Positions 1 to 10,969 of a stretch of 64,000 nucleotides of DNA are shown here, one piece after another; the first letter of the stretch is position 1, and each line of letters begins with the position of its first letter. The notes under the pieces are model-generated. The model did not search any database and was not told where the DNA came from. It saw only the letters and a program-made list of their open reading frames with translations. Origin of the DNA: Tamarix chinensis (Eukaryota > Streptophyta > Magnoliopsida > Caryophyllales > Tamaricaceae); assembly GCA_030549775.1 (NCBI GenBank), contig CM060171.1:60880360-60944359 (forward strand), given 5' to 3'. The position numbers were made by a program, and so were the translations under genes.

Positions 1-534
1 AGACAAAACTAGGAACTGTAATTGATTCCTCCTCAAAGATAATATCCCTAATCTTATTTCTCCCCATAAGCTCAACATCGTCAAAGAACGTGGCAGTTCC
101 TGTCTCAAAAATTTACTTGATTGTGGGATTATAGAACCTATAACCCCTTAAACTCTTAGAGTAACTAATAAAATAACTACTAATTATTTTGGAGTCTAAT
201 GTCTTTTCATGTGGCATATATGACCTAGCCTCAACTGGACATCCCCAAATACAAAAAATTCCTCAAACTAGGCTTTTTGCTTATAAGGTGTTTTAGTAGC
301 TGCTTTAGCCGATACTCTATTCAGAATATAAGCTAATGTCTTTAGTGCTTCTCCCTAGAGTGATTCTGGTAAGGTAGAATGACTAATCATACTCCTTACC
401 ATGTCCTTAATAGTTTGGTTTCACCTCTCAGATACACCATTTATGCTAGGAGAACCTGTTATGGTGTACTATGGAATGATTCCACACTCCTCTAGGAATC
501 TAGCAAATAGTCCTAGACGTTGTTCACCTGAACC
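1..534 (-). pseudogene. Ty1/copia integrase, C-terminal half (decayed)
   Basis: Read on the minus strand, this stretch gives the distal half of a copia-type integrase and the linker before reverse transcriptase. Visible pieces are a QRLGLFARFLEECGI-like stretch, then SPSINGVSER and NQTIKDMVRSM (the family normally has G-NGVAERRNRTL), and near the left edge GYRFYNPTIK, then ETGTATFFDDVELMGRNKIR and IIFEEES, which precede RT in plant copia elements. Several in-frame stops show it is dead. It joins directly to 1991-3393, from which it is separated only by a solo LTR. The RT/RNase H part should lie left of the window. Confidence 0.8.
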
Positions 535-1990
535 TGTAGGAATTTAGCCAAGCGAAACACAACACAGCGGAATAAAATCAAAGGCTAAATTTACCAGGAA
601 CATATGCTAGATTAAAGACGAACCTACTAGTCACCCGGACTAGGTTACGATTGAATTAGAATCGGCTTGAAGTTGTTAGTGGTTTGATTGATTTCTTGAT
701 CCAATTGAGTTTATTTCAATTGCTGGATTTCAATCTCCTTTGAGCGAGCGAGTGTGAATTGTGTCACACCTCTACCGGTATCCACATACTTTGAATCTGG
801 ATCACTAAGGAAGCATGCTAGCACCAATGGAACACTCTCTCAATTTCGTGAATAACCAGCGCTGGTGGCTAGTTTATTTTCTCACACTTAGAGAGAGAGA
901 AAAGAGGTGTATATATAATAAAACCCTAGCTTGGGTATTTATATTAACACTCTAGCCCACCTAGTGGCATTGGACTTGGGACTTAATCACATTAAAACCA
1001 CTTGGACTTGATGAGATATTAATCATATTAAGATCTCATCTTATCTTTTTGATCTAGTTCAATTCGGTGTGCGACCCTGTAGGTTCACGTAATATTGGCA
1101 GTGGACCGAAACTCCTTTCGGGCCCACAAATCATAAGAGGTCTCTAGCAAGACGTTATGACTACCCAAATTACATAAATGTCCTATGCTCGACATAACCT
1201 ATTAATAACCTGTATATTTGTCCTTTTGTCACACGATATTTAGATTGAACACAAGGCATTGGTCGTGTCATCCTTGCTATGTTCAATCACACTATTTCTT
1301 GATCACCAAGTAAGACTAACCTTAAACAAACGACACCTCGTTTGCACATGGCCATGCTAACATTAGTTATACTTGTCGAGGGGCCCAAATACATATCTCT
1401 CATGTCATGAGAGGGACAAATCCCATCTTGATCAACTATGTGCCTCTATATGATTCACAACATGTCTAATCAATACCTTTATGATCACCCCTAATAAGGG
1501 TAACGATTAGTAAAGTTAAAACAGAATGATCATCATACCAGCAAATAGGAAGATCTCAAGTCAAAGGACGATATACTATTTGGAGAACATTGATGACACT
1601 TTGCACAATATTTAATGCAGTGTCCTCCTACTGGGTCGGTCCAATATCATGTCCCATAACATGTATCTATGTTATTAGTTTGATATCTCATATCAATGAT
1701 CAGTGGAACATGATCATCAACTAATTAACATACTAGTCTTATAATCACTAATATCCCTTAATTAGATGATATTATACTAGGGACAGTTCTTGAATAATAA
1801 TCTTTCTATCTATTAGTAGAGTTCCACAATCCAGTCACATACTTGATTATCTACATAAAGAATAATTATTCAAAGGGATAACAACATTTGAATGAATAAC
1901 ATCAATTGATGCTTTTATTAATAAGCACAATCACTAAATATGCAAATACAAATCATAACATATGATTGGTTCTAGGGCATATTTCCATCA
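535..1990 (-). mobile_element. Copia solo LTR, 1456 bp, TSD GAACC
   Basis: The insertion starts TGTAGGAATTTAGCC and ends TTTCCATCA on the + strand, and GAACC flanks both sides (530-534 and 1991-1995). On the minus strand it opens TGATGGAAATATGCCC, the start typical of a widespread class of plant copia LTRs. That start occurs only once, so this is a solo LTR left by LTR-LTR recombination. A TTATTATATATA stretch near 909-922 (minus) is a candidate TATA box. The LTR lies in the integrase frame of an older copia element, which reads from LGGEYYGRYDGS on one side to EQRLG on the other once the insert is skipped. Confidence 0.88.
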
Positions 1991-2960
1991 GAACCATCAT
2001 ATCTACCATAATACTCACCACCAAGATTAGATTTAACACACTTATCCTTTTGTTGAGTTGATTCTCAACTTTAAGTTTTGAATATTTAAACATATCCAAT
2101 GATTGTGACTTTTCATGAATGAGATATAGGTAACCATAATATGAGTAATCCTCTATGAATGATATAAAATACTTTTGACCATTCCAAGAAGCCGTATGGA
2201 ACATTTCATAGATATCTATGTGAATCAATTCTAAGATGTCTAAAGATCTATTTGCACATGTTCTCTTTATTTTGGTTTGTTTTCCCTTAACACATTCAAC
2301 CCAATTTCTTAAATCTATAAAGTCAAGGGAATCTAAAATTCTATAAGACACAAGCCTCTCAATTATTCCTTTAGAGATATGACTTAAGCGCTTATGCCAT
2401 GTAGCTAAATTTTATTTACTTAATTTGCGTTTAGTATCACATGATTCTATGTGGAAGATTTCATGATATAAAGTGATGACATCAAGCATATATAGGTTAT
2501 CATATGCACACAATGAACTAGTACAAAAAATATTTGAATTTAATGAAAGACTAAATTTATTATTTCCGAATGAACAATAATAGCATAATTTATCTAATAA
2601 GAAAATAGAAACTAAATTCCGTCTAAAATACGTTACCACAAAAGTGTATTTCCGATCCAAATAATGACATATTTCTAATAATAACCTAAAATTTCCAATC
2701 ACTTCAACTGTTGCTACCTTACCATCTCCCACATAGATGTATTTTCCTCCATTATTTGGCTTTCAATAGCTCAGGCAACCCTACATAGAAACACTTATGT
2801 GAGTAGTAGCACCATAATCTAACCACCAAGTGTTTCTATGTACTAAAGCTAAATTAAGCTCGGAATAAACCGGAGCAAGGATTGTACCATTCTTCATGCA
2901 CCATGCATGATACTTTTGACAATCCTTATTAACATATCCAGACTTATTGCAAAAGAACCA
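1991..2960 (-). pseudogene. Ty1/copia protease, GAG-pre-integrase and integrase N-half (decayed)
   Basis: The minus strand encodes, in family order: a protease active-site region reading WWLDYGATTH (normally D-S/T-G-A), then KPNNGGKYIYVGDG; a strand with FRRNLVSIFLLDKL; the pre-integrase region with YDNLYMLD; and an integrase core with CVKGKQTK, ELIHIDIYEMFHTASWNGQK, YFISFIEDYSYYGYLYLIHE and KSQSLDMFK. The DI and EDYS positions fit the integrase catalytic aspartates. Open frames at 1953-2351 and 2412-2732 are its longest intact pieces, and stops and frameshifts separate them. It is the upstream neighbour of the integrase half at 1-534. Confidence 0.85.
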
Positions 2961-3393
2961 ACATTCTTTTTCCTTCTGCTATTTTTTTGGATTAGATTCT
3001 TAGTAGCAACATCATTCTTTCTTTTCATACCCTAAATGTTAGAGGAAAATACTAGATGAGTACTCTCAATCTTATCTTGCTCCAGTCTTTCTTCCTCTTA
3101 CACACAATATGAAATGAGCTCATTAAGAATTCATTTTTCCTTTTGGTAGTTCTAACTGACCTTAAATTGACTAAATTATGTAGGAAGAGAGATTAGTACT
3201 AAATGCACGAGTAAGCCATTTGACAACTCGAGTTTTAGTGCCTTAAGTTTTGAAGAAATGTTAGACATTTCCATGGTATAGTCCCTTACATTATCTTTAC
3301 CTTTATACTTCATTAAAATTAAGTACTATAGAAGAGTGTTTGTTTCAGCCTTATCATTTTTTATAAAACATTTCTCAATTTCAGCAAGAAAAT
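2890..3393 (-). pseudogene. Ty1/copia gag remnant with broken zinc knuckle
   Basis: On the minus strand the sequence reads NFLAEIEKCF, then YKGKDNVRDYTMEMSNISSK and LKALKLELSNGLLVHLVLIS, matching the gag (UBN2-type) region of plant copia elements. It is followed by ECWFFCNKSGYVNKDCQKYH, a zinc knuckle in which the usual histidine is tyrosine and the first cysteine spacing is altered. Stops interrupt the frame. Its 5' end is cut at 3393 by the start of a gypsy-type LTR fragment. Confidence 0.7.
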
Positions 3394-3990
3394 TGTAATC
3401 TCCCGGAATTTTAAAAATCTGGAATTTAATAAATAGCTATTATTTAGGATAAATTAGCTTTAAAAATTATTTAGTTTAATTATTTTATGAATTTTTGAGT
3501 ATATAAATTTGGATAGGAATATTTAATAAATTAAAAATAAATATTTCGTTATTTTCTCATATTATTTTTATTTAAATAATTTTCCAAATTAAATTTTTAC
3601 TAAAATTATCCTTTTGAACCAATATATTAAATTATATTGAATTAAATTATTAAATTAAATAATTTATCAAAAATATTAAATTTTATTATTTTATAAATTA
3701 AATTAAATTATTTTCCCATTTCTCTTTTTTCCCTTTTCCCCCTTATCGTTTTCTTTCTCCCCTTTTCTCCTTTTTCTTCTTTATCTTCTTTATCTTATTT
3801 TCTTTTTTTCCCTTTTTGGACCTCCCGAACTAGGCCTGCTCCCTCCTCCCCGTGTGCCTGGGCCTCTGGCCCACTCCCTCCCTTCCTCTTCTCACCGTGC
3901 GTCGACCTAGCCCAGACCCCCTCTTTTCTTTCTTTCCTTCCCCCTTCTACCTAGGCCGACCCAGTACCCCTTTTGTTATCTTAGAGTGCT
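3394..3990 (+). mobile_element. 5' fragment of a giant gypsy-type LTR (subfamily of 29194-33243)
   Basis: The stretch starts TGTAATCTCCCGGAATTTTA and stays alignable with 29194-29660: an AT-rich leader with TTTAATAAATTAAAATAAAT, then a pyrimidine tract, then GC-rich text with GGCCCACTCCC. Similarity stops near 3990, where unrelated AT-rich sequence begins. No matching 3' LTR end follows, so this is a truncated copy inserted into the copia gag. Confidence 0.6.
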
Positions 3991-5157
3991 TCTAGTTTTA
4001 TCTATAGTATATGGGTGTATACTTGAACAATTTACCCAGTTATCTATCTCCTATAGAATTTTCATGATAGATTCCATAAGTAGAGCCATATGATTCATTC
4101 TAGACATAATAAAAAATCTATATAATATACACATCATTGTACATGTGTGGATATATGCATGACACTATTACTCCACAACCTCACTTTCCCATCATTGAAA
4201 TTTTATAGCCCATTGTTGACTGATTAAATTACAAAGCTATTAAGTTGGTGAAATATATGTGACCATAGCCAATCATATGGCAAAAAAAATAGAGAGGATT
4301 AATGCAAGACTTATCATATATCAGTTAAACAAACATCCTCATTGTAGTTCTTCTGAAGTTCACAGTGTTTAATTTTCATTGCTAACTTTTTTTTTTCTTT
4401 AGCACTTCATATGGGCTATGTAGTGCTCAACTAGGTTTCAAAGTCCAAGTATGTTCCTTAATCCTTTTAGAAATGTTAGAAGCAAAGGGATGCATATAAT
4501 CAAATTGATCATCATCGACATTTCTACCAAAGTCCATAAAACCTTCATATCGTTGACAATCTTCATTAATTGGGGTGGGCATAGACATTTCACCTTCAAA
4601 ACTTATGCCAACCTCTATTTGTCTTAAGCATACACCATGCTCTTGTTGTAACAAATTATACCTAATTTTTAGTTCTTGGTACTTCAACTTCTAGTTAAGA
4701 AGTGCCAGGTAATCTTGAGGATATAATAAACATTATATAAATATTAGTTTAAGGAGTTATGTATAAAGAAAAAATGAGTTATTGAAATATACATAATTGT
4801 ATCTAAAAATATATCATAGCAATGTTGGTAATGAACATGAAGCAAAATTGTCTACATAAGCTTCATTCACAATCACGTTACTCATCTCTTGTTTAGTTGA
4901 CACCAATTGAACAATAATCTACAAACATTCTATAACACCATTTAAGATTTTATGGATAATATTTCAAAAGAAGTATATTGATCTATGACCAAACTAGTCT
5001 TTTGTTCAAAATTCTTCCTCTTATACAACATATTTATAGATTGTTTAAATATCTTCCCCTTTCATATACTTTTTAATTTGGGGTCATAACTTCATAGCAA
5101 AGGAAGGATTATAAAGTGATAAATGTGCAATAACCTAGACCAGACACATTGTTAAAC
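3991..5157. other. Unassigned AT-rich sequence, left part of an interrupted host segment
   Basis: There is no recognisable gene. The longest frame (4427-4687, minus, 86 residues, MKYQELKIRYNLLQQE...) begins with a helix-like, Lys/Glu/Leu-rich stretch and has an acidic middle. I could not match it to a family. The segment ends at CCATA and resumes after the same CCATA at 10965, so 3991-5162 and 10970 onwards were probably contiguous before the composite LTR arrived. Confidence 0.4.
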
Positions 5158-5162
5158 CCATA

Positions 5163-5467
5163 TGTAACACCCCGAGTGGACACGACCACGCGGGGTCTAC
5201 CTTGGAGTACTTTTGGATTGATCGGCTAACCCCACAGATCAACACGAGTCCTTTCAACGCGCTTTGTCCTCACTCATGCGATTCCTGAGAAATTTTTAGA
5301 AAATTCTGAAACTTCCCAAGAGGGTCACCCATCCTAAAATTGCTCTACGGCCATCATGCTTAACTGTGGAGTTCTTTAGAATGGAATCACTAAAAGGATG
5401 GTATACCATGTTGATATAAGTAGCCAGATCAATCCTTATAACACTCCGCTCAATTTGGGGTATTATA
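5163..5467 (-). mobile_element. Cassandra-like LTR (5S rRNA-bearing TRIM LTR), minus orientation
   Basis: The + strand starts TGTAACACCCCGAGT and ends CAATTTGGGGTATTATA, the reverse complement of the two Cassandra LTRs at 56331-57116. Positions 5311-5375 are the inverted 5S rRNA-like segment (reverse of AACTCCA..GTTAAGC..GATGGGTGACCC..GGAAGT). Left flank is CCATA, but the right flank (TTGAT) does not duplicate it. Instead a giant LTR starts four bases later, and CCATA recurs at that LTR's far end (10965-10969). It is a solo LTR or half of a chimera. Confidence 0.75.
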
Positions 5468-6357
5468 TTGATGAAATACCCCCAAAAAAATCCTAATTTA
5501 GGAATTATGGAAAAATAATGATTTATTAGGGAAATTAAGAAAATAAATTATTTTATTAAATAAAGAGGAAATTGATTGAGGAAAATAAAGAGAAAATAAT
5601 AAATAAATTATTAGGAAAATTTTGGACATTTTACTAATTAAAATGAAAGTTAAGGAAAAATTTATCCAAAATATCCAAATTAATCTAAAAAGGAATTTAA
5701 TTATTATTATTATAATAAATATTATTAATTTTAAATATTCAAAAAAAGAAATAATATCAAATACCCAAAATATCCCAAACCACCCATTTTCTTCCTCCCC
5801 TTTTTCCCTTTTTCCCTTTTCCTTTTTCCTTTTTCTTCTTTCCTTTCCTTTTTCCTTTTCCTATTTTTCTTTCTTTTCCCGGTTTGGGCCAGCCCGCGGC
5901 CCAAACTCCCTTCACCCCCACGGCGTGGCCAAGCCCACCCAGGCTCTTCCCCTTCCCCGTCTCGTGCGGCCCAAGCCGCCCCAACCCTCCTTCTTTGCCC
6001 GAACCGCTGGCCAAACCATCTCCCTCTCTATTTCTTTTCTCCTCCTGGACCGTCGGTCCAACCTATCACTCATCTCCCTCCCCCAATCCCGACTGCTACG
6101 GTTGAAACCTGTAACTCCTGCCGCTGGCAGCCACCAACGTCATCTGGCCTCCCTTCTCTTCCCCTCCCCATCGTTTTCTTCCCTTTTTCGACCCCGACCA
6201 ACCCCATCTCTCCCCTCCTCATGTGCCCCTCTCCTTTCCTTTTTCTCCCCGACCTGACCTAACCTACCATGGCAGGACTGCACCACTAGGCGGTGGTCCT
6301 GCCACACCTGCCCCAGTTGTCTTCTTCTCACTTTGTCATTGTCCCCCTCAATTAGCC

Positions 6358-6365
6358 TATAAATA
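6358..6365 (+). promoter_or_regulatory. LTR TATA box, copy A
   Basis: TATAAATA lies in the context TTAGCCTATAAATAC, about 0.89 kb from the LTR start. The same box sits at matching positions in the other copies (28650, 30098, 50305, 63072). It probably sets the U3/R border about 30 bases downstream. Confidence 0.6.
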
Positions 6366-6999
6366 CACTCCCAGGGCAACCATAATCAAGCTCCCTTTTT
6401 CGCAAGCCCAGAAACTCAGCTTTTCGCCACTGCCCAAACAGATCCTTACCCCGCCGCCGTCGACGACCACCGCCCACCAAAACCTTCCCCGCATCTCCCT
6501 CTACAAAATCGAGCCACCATCACCCCCTATTTTTCCCTGCACGAGCCGCCCCGGTCGTGCAAAGTGGTCAACTCGATCAGCCCACTCTAGCACCTCGCCG
6601 CCCCTCGGGCAGCCTTCCGCCGCAACCAATACCTCCTCCACCCTCCAAAACAATCAGGGAACCTCCCCCTACCTTCCCATACCTTCATCTCCCTCTGCCT
6701 CTCTCTCCTTCTACTTCCACCACCTTCGGCTGCCGCAAAACCACCGTGCTCCGCCATTCCCAACTGCACCACCACCTTCATTCCACCCCTCTCCACCTGC
6801 TGCACCTTCCTCCACCTCAAACACCCCTCCACTTCCTCTCCTTTAGCCTACATAGTAATCTTTCCACCTCTCTTCCTCCTCCACAGCCGCCGCCATCGCC
6901 GCCATGCACCGCCGTCGATTCCACCACTAACCTTACGTGGTGCTCCAACTTCCCCAGCCCCTAAACTATTTTCTATAAGTGTTAATAATTTTATTTAAT

Positions 7000-7215
7000 A
7001 TTAATAGTATTATCCTTAATATTACTATTATTATTCTTCTTATTATTATTAGTGTTGTATTATCATGGTTATTATTATTATTATCACCATTACTAATATT
7101 GTTATTATGTATCCCCCTTATTTCCTAACCTAATTTCATAAAATACTTATAATTAGGGTAAACTATTTAAAAGGCTACAACTTTGACATTAAAATGGTTA
7201 TCATTATCATCATCA

Positions 7216-7256
<41 letters not shown>

Positions 7257-7310
7257 TCTATTACTACTACTAATACTACTATCATAATTATTATTATTAT
7301 TAACAACTTT

Positions 7311-7345
<35 letters not shown>

Positions 7346-7616
7346 CATTACTTAGCCTAAATTTATGATTTTCCTAACCAATAACAATATTATCGTTAAT
7401 AATGGCCTACAACTTTGGTGTTATTATAATTGGGACTTTTCCTTGTTTACTATTATTATTATTACTAACCTCACTATTATTCCTACTATTATTACTAATG
7501 CTAGCTATGGCCTATTATCATTATCTTTACTATTATGGTAAATGTTTAAAACCTTATATTACAATTACCATTTTTATTATCATTACTATTACTATTATTA
7601 TTATTATTATTAATGC

Positions 7617-7655
<39 letters not shown>

Positions 7656-8304
7656 CACTACTTAAACCTAAATTTATTATTATTATTATTATTGGTATTA
7701 TTAATATTGTTATTACCATTATCATTATCATTATTTCCTTACTAATATGGTTAATACTAACATTGTCCATTATCACTCTTATTTATTAATATAAATATTT
7801 GGACCCTTATATTATTATTATTATCATTTTGGTTCCTATTATCATTTTTATTGTTATTATTATTTTACTTAACATTTTTATCATTATCATTATTATTATT
7901 AATATTATTATTATTATCATTAATGTTATTTAAACCGAAGTTGGAGTATTATCGTTTTTTTCGCTAAAGAGGAAAAATACTTAAGCCTTAGTATTTTACT
8001 ATTTAATATTATAATATCATTAATATATTATTCCTAATGACTTTAGCACTAAAATTGTTACTATGGTATCATTATTAGTTATTACTATTATTATTGTTAT
8101 TATTTTATTACTATTATTGTGACAAAAATATTTGAACCCTTATATTATTATTATTCAAAATATAACTTTTATCATTATTATCTTTAGGAATATTTGTACT
8201 TTGTTGGTATTGCAATTATCATACTATTATTTTAACCCTAATGCTATTATTAGACTTAGCCTTAAAAATGCTAGGGTTTCTATCAATATAAGCATTACCA
8301 TTAC

Positions 8305-8367
<63 letters not shown>

Positions 8368-8400
8368 CACTATTTTGCTATAACTAGTATTAGTGCTATT
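7000..8400 (+). repeat. Trinucleotide (ATT-type) microsatellite zone in LTR copy A
   Basis: About 1.4 kb consists mostly of TTA/ATT triplets with interspersed TCA, TTG and CTA variants. The longest nearly pure runs are near 7216-7257, 7320-7345, 7615-7655 and 8301-8366. Apparent open frames here (7402-7665, 8132-8383) are poly-Ile/Asn artefacts of the triplets. Confidence 0.9.
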
Positions 8401-9887
8401 ATTAGAAGACTAAAGCTATTAGGTTTAATAATATAAGTATAGTAATAAGTATTAACATAAACATATTTTCACTAGTAATATCTAGTAGGCTAACTTGAAG
8501 ATAAAAACTCTAGTTTTCATGTATAATACTCCCATTAATAATAATAATAATAATCCTAATCTTAGAATAAAATAAGGAGTAATGGTACTTTTGGTAGGAG
8601 GGAAACTAATCCTTAGTATTATTCCTCTTATAGGTGAATCAAGCAAAAACCCTAAGGAGTCGTAGGAGCGTGCTCCAAGCCCGGTGTCACTTTAGGTAAG
8701 GATGTGGCTAAGGCCCATGTGTGTTATGTGTCTTGTATGCCTTGGATGATTTATATCATGCTACGTTGTGTATTACATGATTGTCATTAACTTGTCTTAT
8801 GTGTAGCGCATCTTGGATTTGAGGTATGTTTGTATATGTTTTCTTATGACATGTGGGTTATATGTATATATGGTTATTATGATGTGATATGTTGTGTCCC
8901 TCTACTACATGCATGATAGGACCATTGATAATATGATGTGGAAATGAAAGGACAAAAAGAAAGAAAATGGGAAGTGAGTTCACTAAGGGGGATATGAGGT
9001 TGACTAAACTACATCATGATCCATGAGAAGAAATTAAAGAGGAAGGAATGGCCCAAAATAAATGAGAGATGGGAACCATGCATGGGAGTCTTAAAATTTG
9101 CATGGGAACTTTGAGTGCTTGCATGGGATGGATAAAACTTGTATGGGGATGATCCTTACGTGAGAAAAATTGCTTTAGGGTGTAAATAAGCTAAGGAAAG
9201 AGTTGTGGAGTGATTGGAGACTTGGGATGAAAAATAGTACGTAGGTTAGTGTAAGGGTTTATAAGGGACTCGATTAGGGTTTTGGGAGGAAGCAATAATT
9301 TGGGAAATGTGGAAGTAAAAGTGATAAGAGAGAGTGGAGTACGGGTTAAGAGTGGGAATCTATTATATAAGGGGTGAGTATGGGTTCCATGGGAGAGAAG
9401 AGATTTCGGGTGAAAGGAGAGAGGTTACTTGTGGGAGAAGAAAGGTATGTGGCCAACTAGGGTGTTTCGATCACATGTGGAATTGAGGGGTGAAGCGATA
9501 CGATTTGGGATTGGATCTAAATGAGATAAGGTATGGGGTGATAAATGAAGTGATGGTAGTGTAAATAAGAGAAAGTTGGGCCATATAGGTCCAATTAGGG
9601 TTTTCAAGGGAAAATCCTAGAGGGTGATGGTAGGTGGAGTTTGATGTCATAATGGTTGGGCCTAACCCACACCCTTAGGAGTTGGGTTTTTTTTATTAAA
9701 GGGTAAGTGTAAAGGGAAATGGATGTTGGGGTCTGATAAGGGGTGCAGGAGTCTCAAGATATGGGACGAGCCCCCTTGGGGGAATAGAAGTAGAAGGTAG
9801 TTGACATGCATGTCAAGGGTGAAAAGCTTTATCGAATAAGACACAAATAAGATACTAATCACTCAAAGAGTAAGATTATTGAGTCGG

Positions 9888-10240
9888 GTCCAAACCGATC
9901 CACCGGCATAATAGTGGCCAGGTGCCGGGGTGTCCTAGAGACCGATCAACCGGCATATAATAGTTGTTAGGTGCATTTTGCCCTATAAGTGACCGATCCA
10001 CCGGCTATATTAGTGGGGGATCCCGAGCTCAACAAACCAAACATTATGTTGCCAATGAATCATGGGAAAGCTACTATGTACTTACAGTGAAATACCATGA
10101 GAGTCAGGGTCAGACCGATCCACCGGCATAATAGTGGCCAGGAGCGTTCTACCCTGGAGACCGATCCATCGGCATAAAATAGTGGTTAGGTGTGTTCTAC
10201 CCTATAAGTGATCGATCCACCGGCTATAATAGTGGGGTTC
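9888..10240 (+). repeat. Hairpin minisatellite CCACCGGC-ATAATAGTGG, copy A
   Basis: Six units lie near 9894, 9941, 9992, 10113, 10159 and 10210, in two blocks of three separated by a conserved AACAAACCAAAC spacer. Each reads roughly GACCGATCCACCGGCATAAT then AGTGGCCAGG, followed by a GCGTTCTACCCTG-like tail, with a period of about 47 to 50 bp. CCAC and GTGG can pair across the CGGCTATAATA loop. Confidence 0.85.
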
Positions 10241-10429
10241 CTACACTCTTATGGATTAATAAAGATTATGGTGTGAAACGACTATATTTAACAGAGATCC
10301 AAAAGAAAATAAGTCTAATTGGACCATAGTCGGGCTTCATTATCTGGACGACTACATGCGGCTTATGTAAATGTGCCATGTATACTATGTCTTATGTTTT
10401 GTATGTTTGGCCTTAGCGCATCTGTTACC

Positions 10430-10580
10430 TTACTCAGTACGTAGCGTACTGATCACCCGTTTCTTGGGTGGTGCTCATTCCCATGAGCAGAAGACCCATC
10501 TGAGCTTATGCAGGTAGGGGATGATGTATTCGATGCCTACGTCACCCACGAGGCATCTGGTGGGGCTGAGCGTTGAGTCT
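10430..10580 (+). other. Conserved 3' LTR block with acceptor-like site, copy A
   Basis: The block runs TTACCTTACTCAGTACGTAG, then CGTACTGATCACCCG, TGCTCATTCCCATGAG and CTTATGCAGGTAGGGGATGA. It is alignable to 32690-32830, 36575-36720, 53810-53950, 55555-55700 and, for its first half, 56235-56310. After the CAG the frame MQVGDDVFDAYVTHEASGG ends at TGA. It may be a splice acceptor plus a short 3' exon, or an RNA element. See findings. Confidence 0.45.
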
Positions 10581-10969
10581 AGACCTAACTTGGGAATCGA
10601 AAGCGACATGGCTGGACTCTGTTTCTTTTATTGCACCATGTATTATCATATCTTAGTTGTGATTTCGTACTATGCTTTATGTTTTGAAAAAATCTAGTCA
10701 CGTACTCTTTGGATTGTAATCCTAAACCGCACTCTGATTTTTGTATGACTTGTGCTTTACTAGCGACTTGTGTTTTTATTAATGACTCGTGTTTAATGTT
10801 AACCTTATTTAGCCTTAGCACTTAGTACTGGAACGGTAGGAGTGAACCGATCTAGTACTAAGTGTGGCGGTAATGCCCCCGAGTTTACGGTTTTATCTTT
10901 TCGCTTCCGTTAAACCCTTTTAATTAAACGAAATTTTTCAATAGTAAATTTGGGGGGTGTTACACCATA

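Larger units (their letters stand above)
5472..10964 (+). mobile_element. Giant gypsy-type LTR, copy A (5.5 kb)
   Basis: This copy runs from TGAAATACCCCC to GGGGGGTGTTACA. In order it shows: an AT-rich start; a pyrimidine tract (5780-5880); GC-rich text with a TATA box TATAAATA at 6358-6365; a Pro/Ser-coding low-complexity leader to 6960; a trinucleotide zone (7000-8400); a conserved AACCCTAAGGAGTCGTAGGAG block with donor-like AGGTAAGGAT near 8693; G-rich AT text; two minisatellite blocks (9888-10240); and the conserved 3' block (10430-10900). It has no second LTR, PBS or pol, so it is a solo LTR. No frame in it is credible as a protein. Confidence 0.8.

Noticed and set aside
5622..6964. Several long overlapping frames in LTR copy A (e.g. 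5622-6257, 6223-6846, 6557-6964)
   Set aside because: They are Pro/Ser/Leu-rich products of CT-rich low-complexity DNA in all frames, and the same LTR region in other copies does not keep one frame.
7402..8383. Poly-isoleucine and poly-asparagine frames
   Set aside because: Translation of ATT/AAT microsatellites.
9888..10240. CRISPR-like array (regular short repeats with spacers)
   Set aside because: Plant LTR context; the 'spacers' are themselves similar to each other, and the units recur in every LTR copy.
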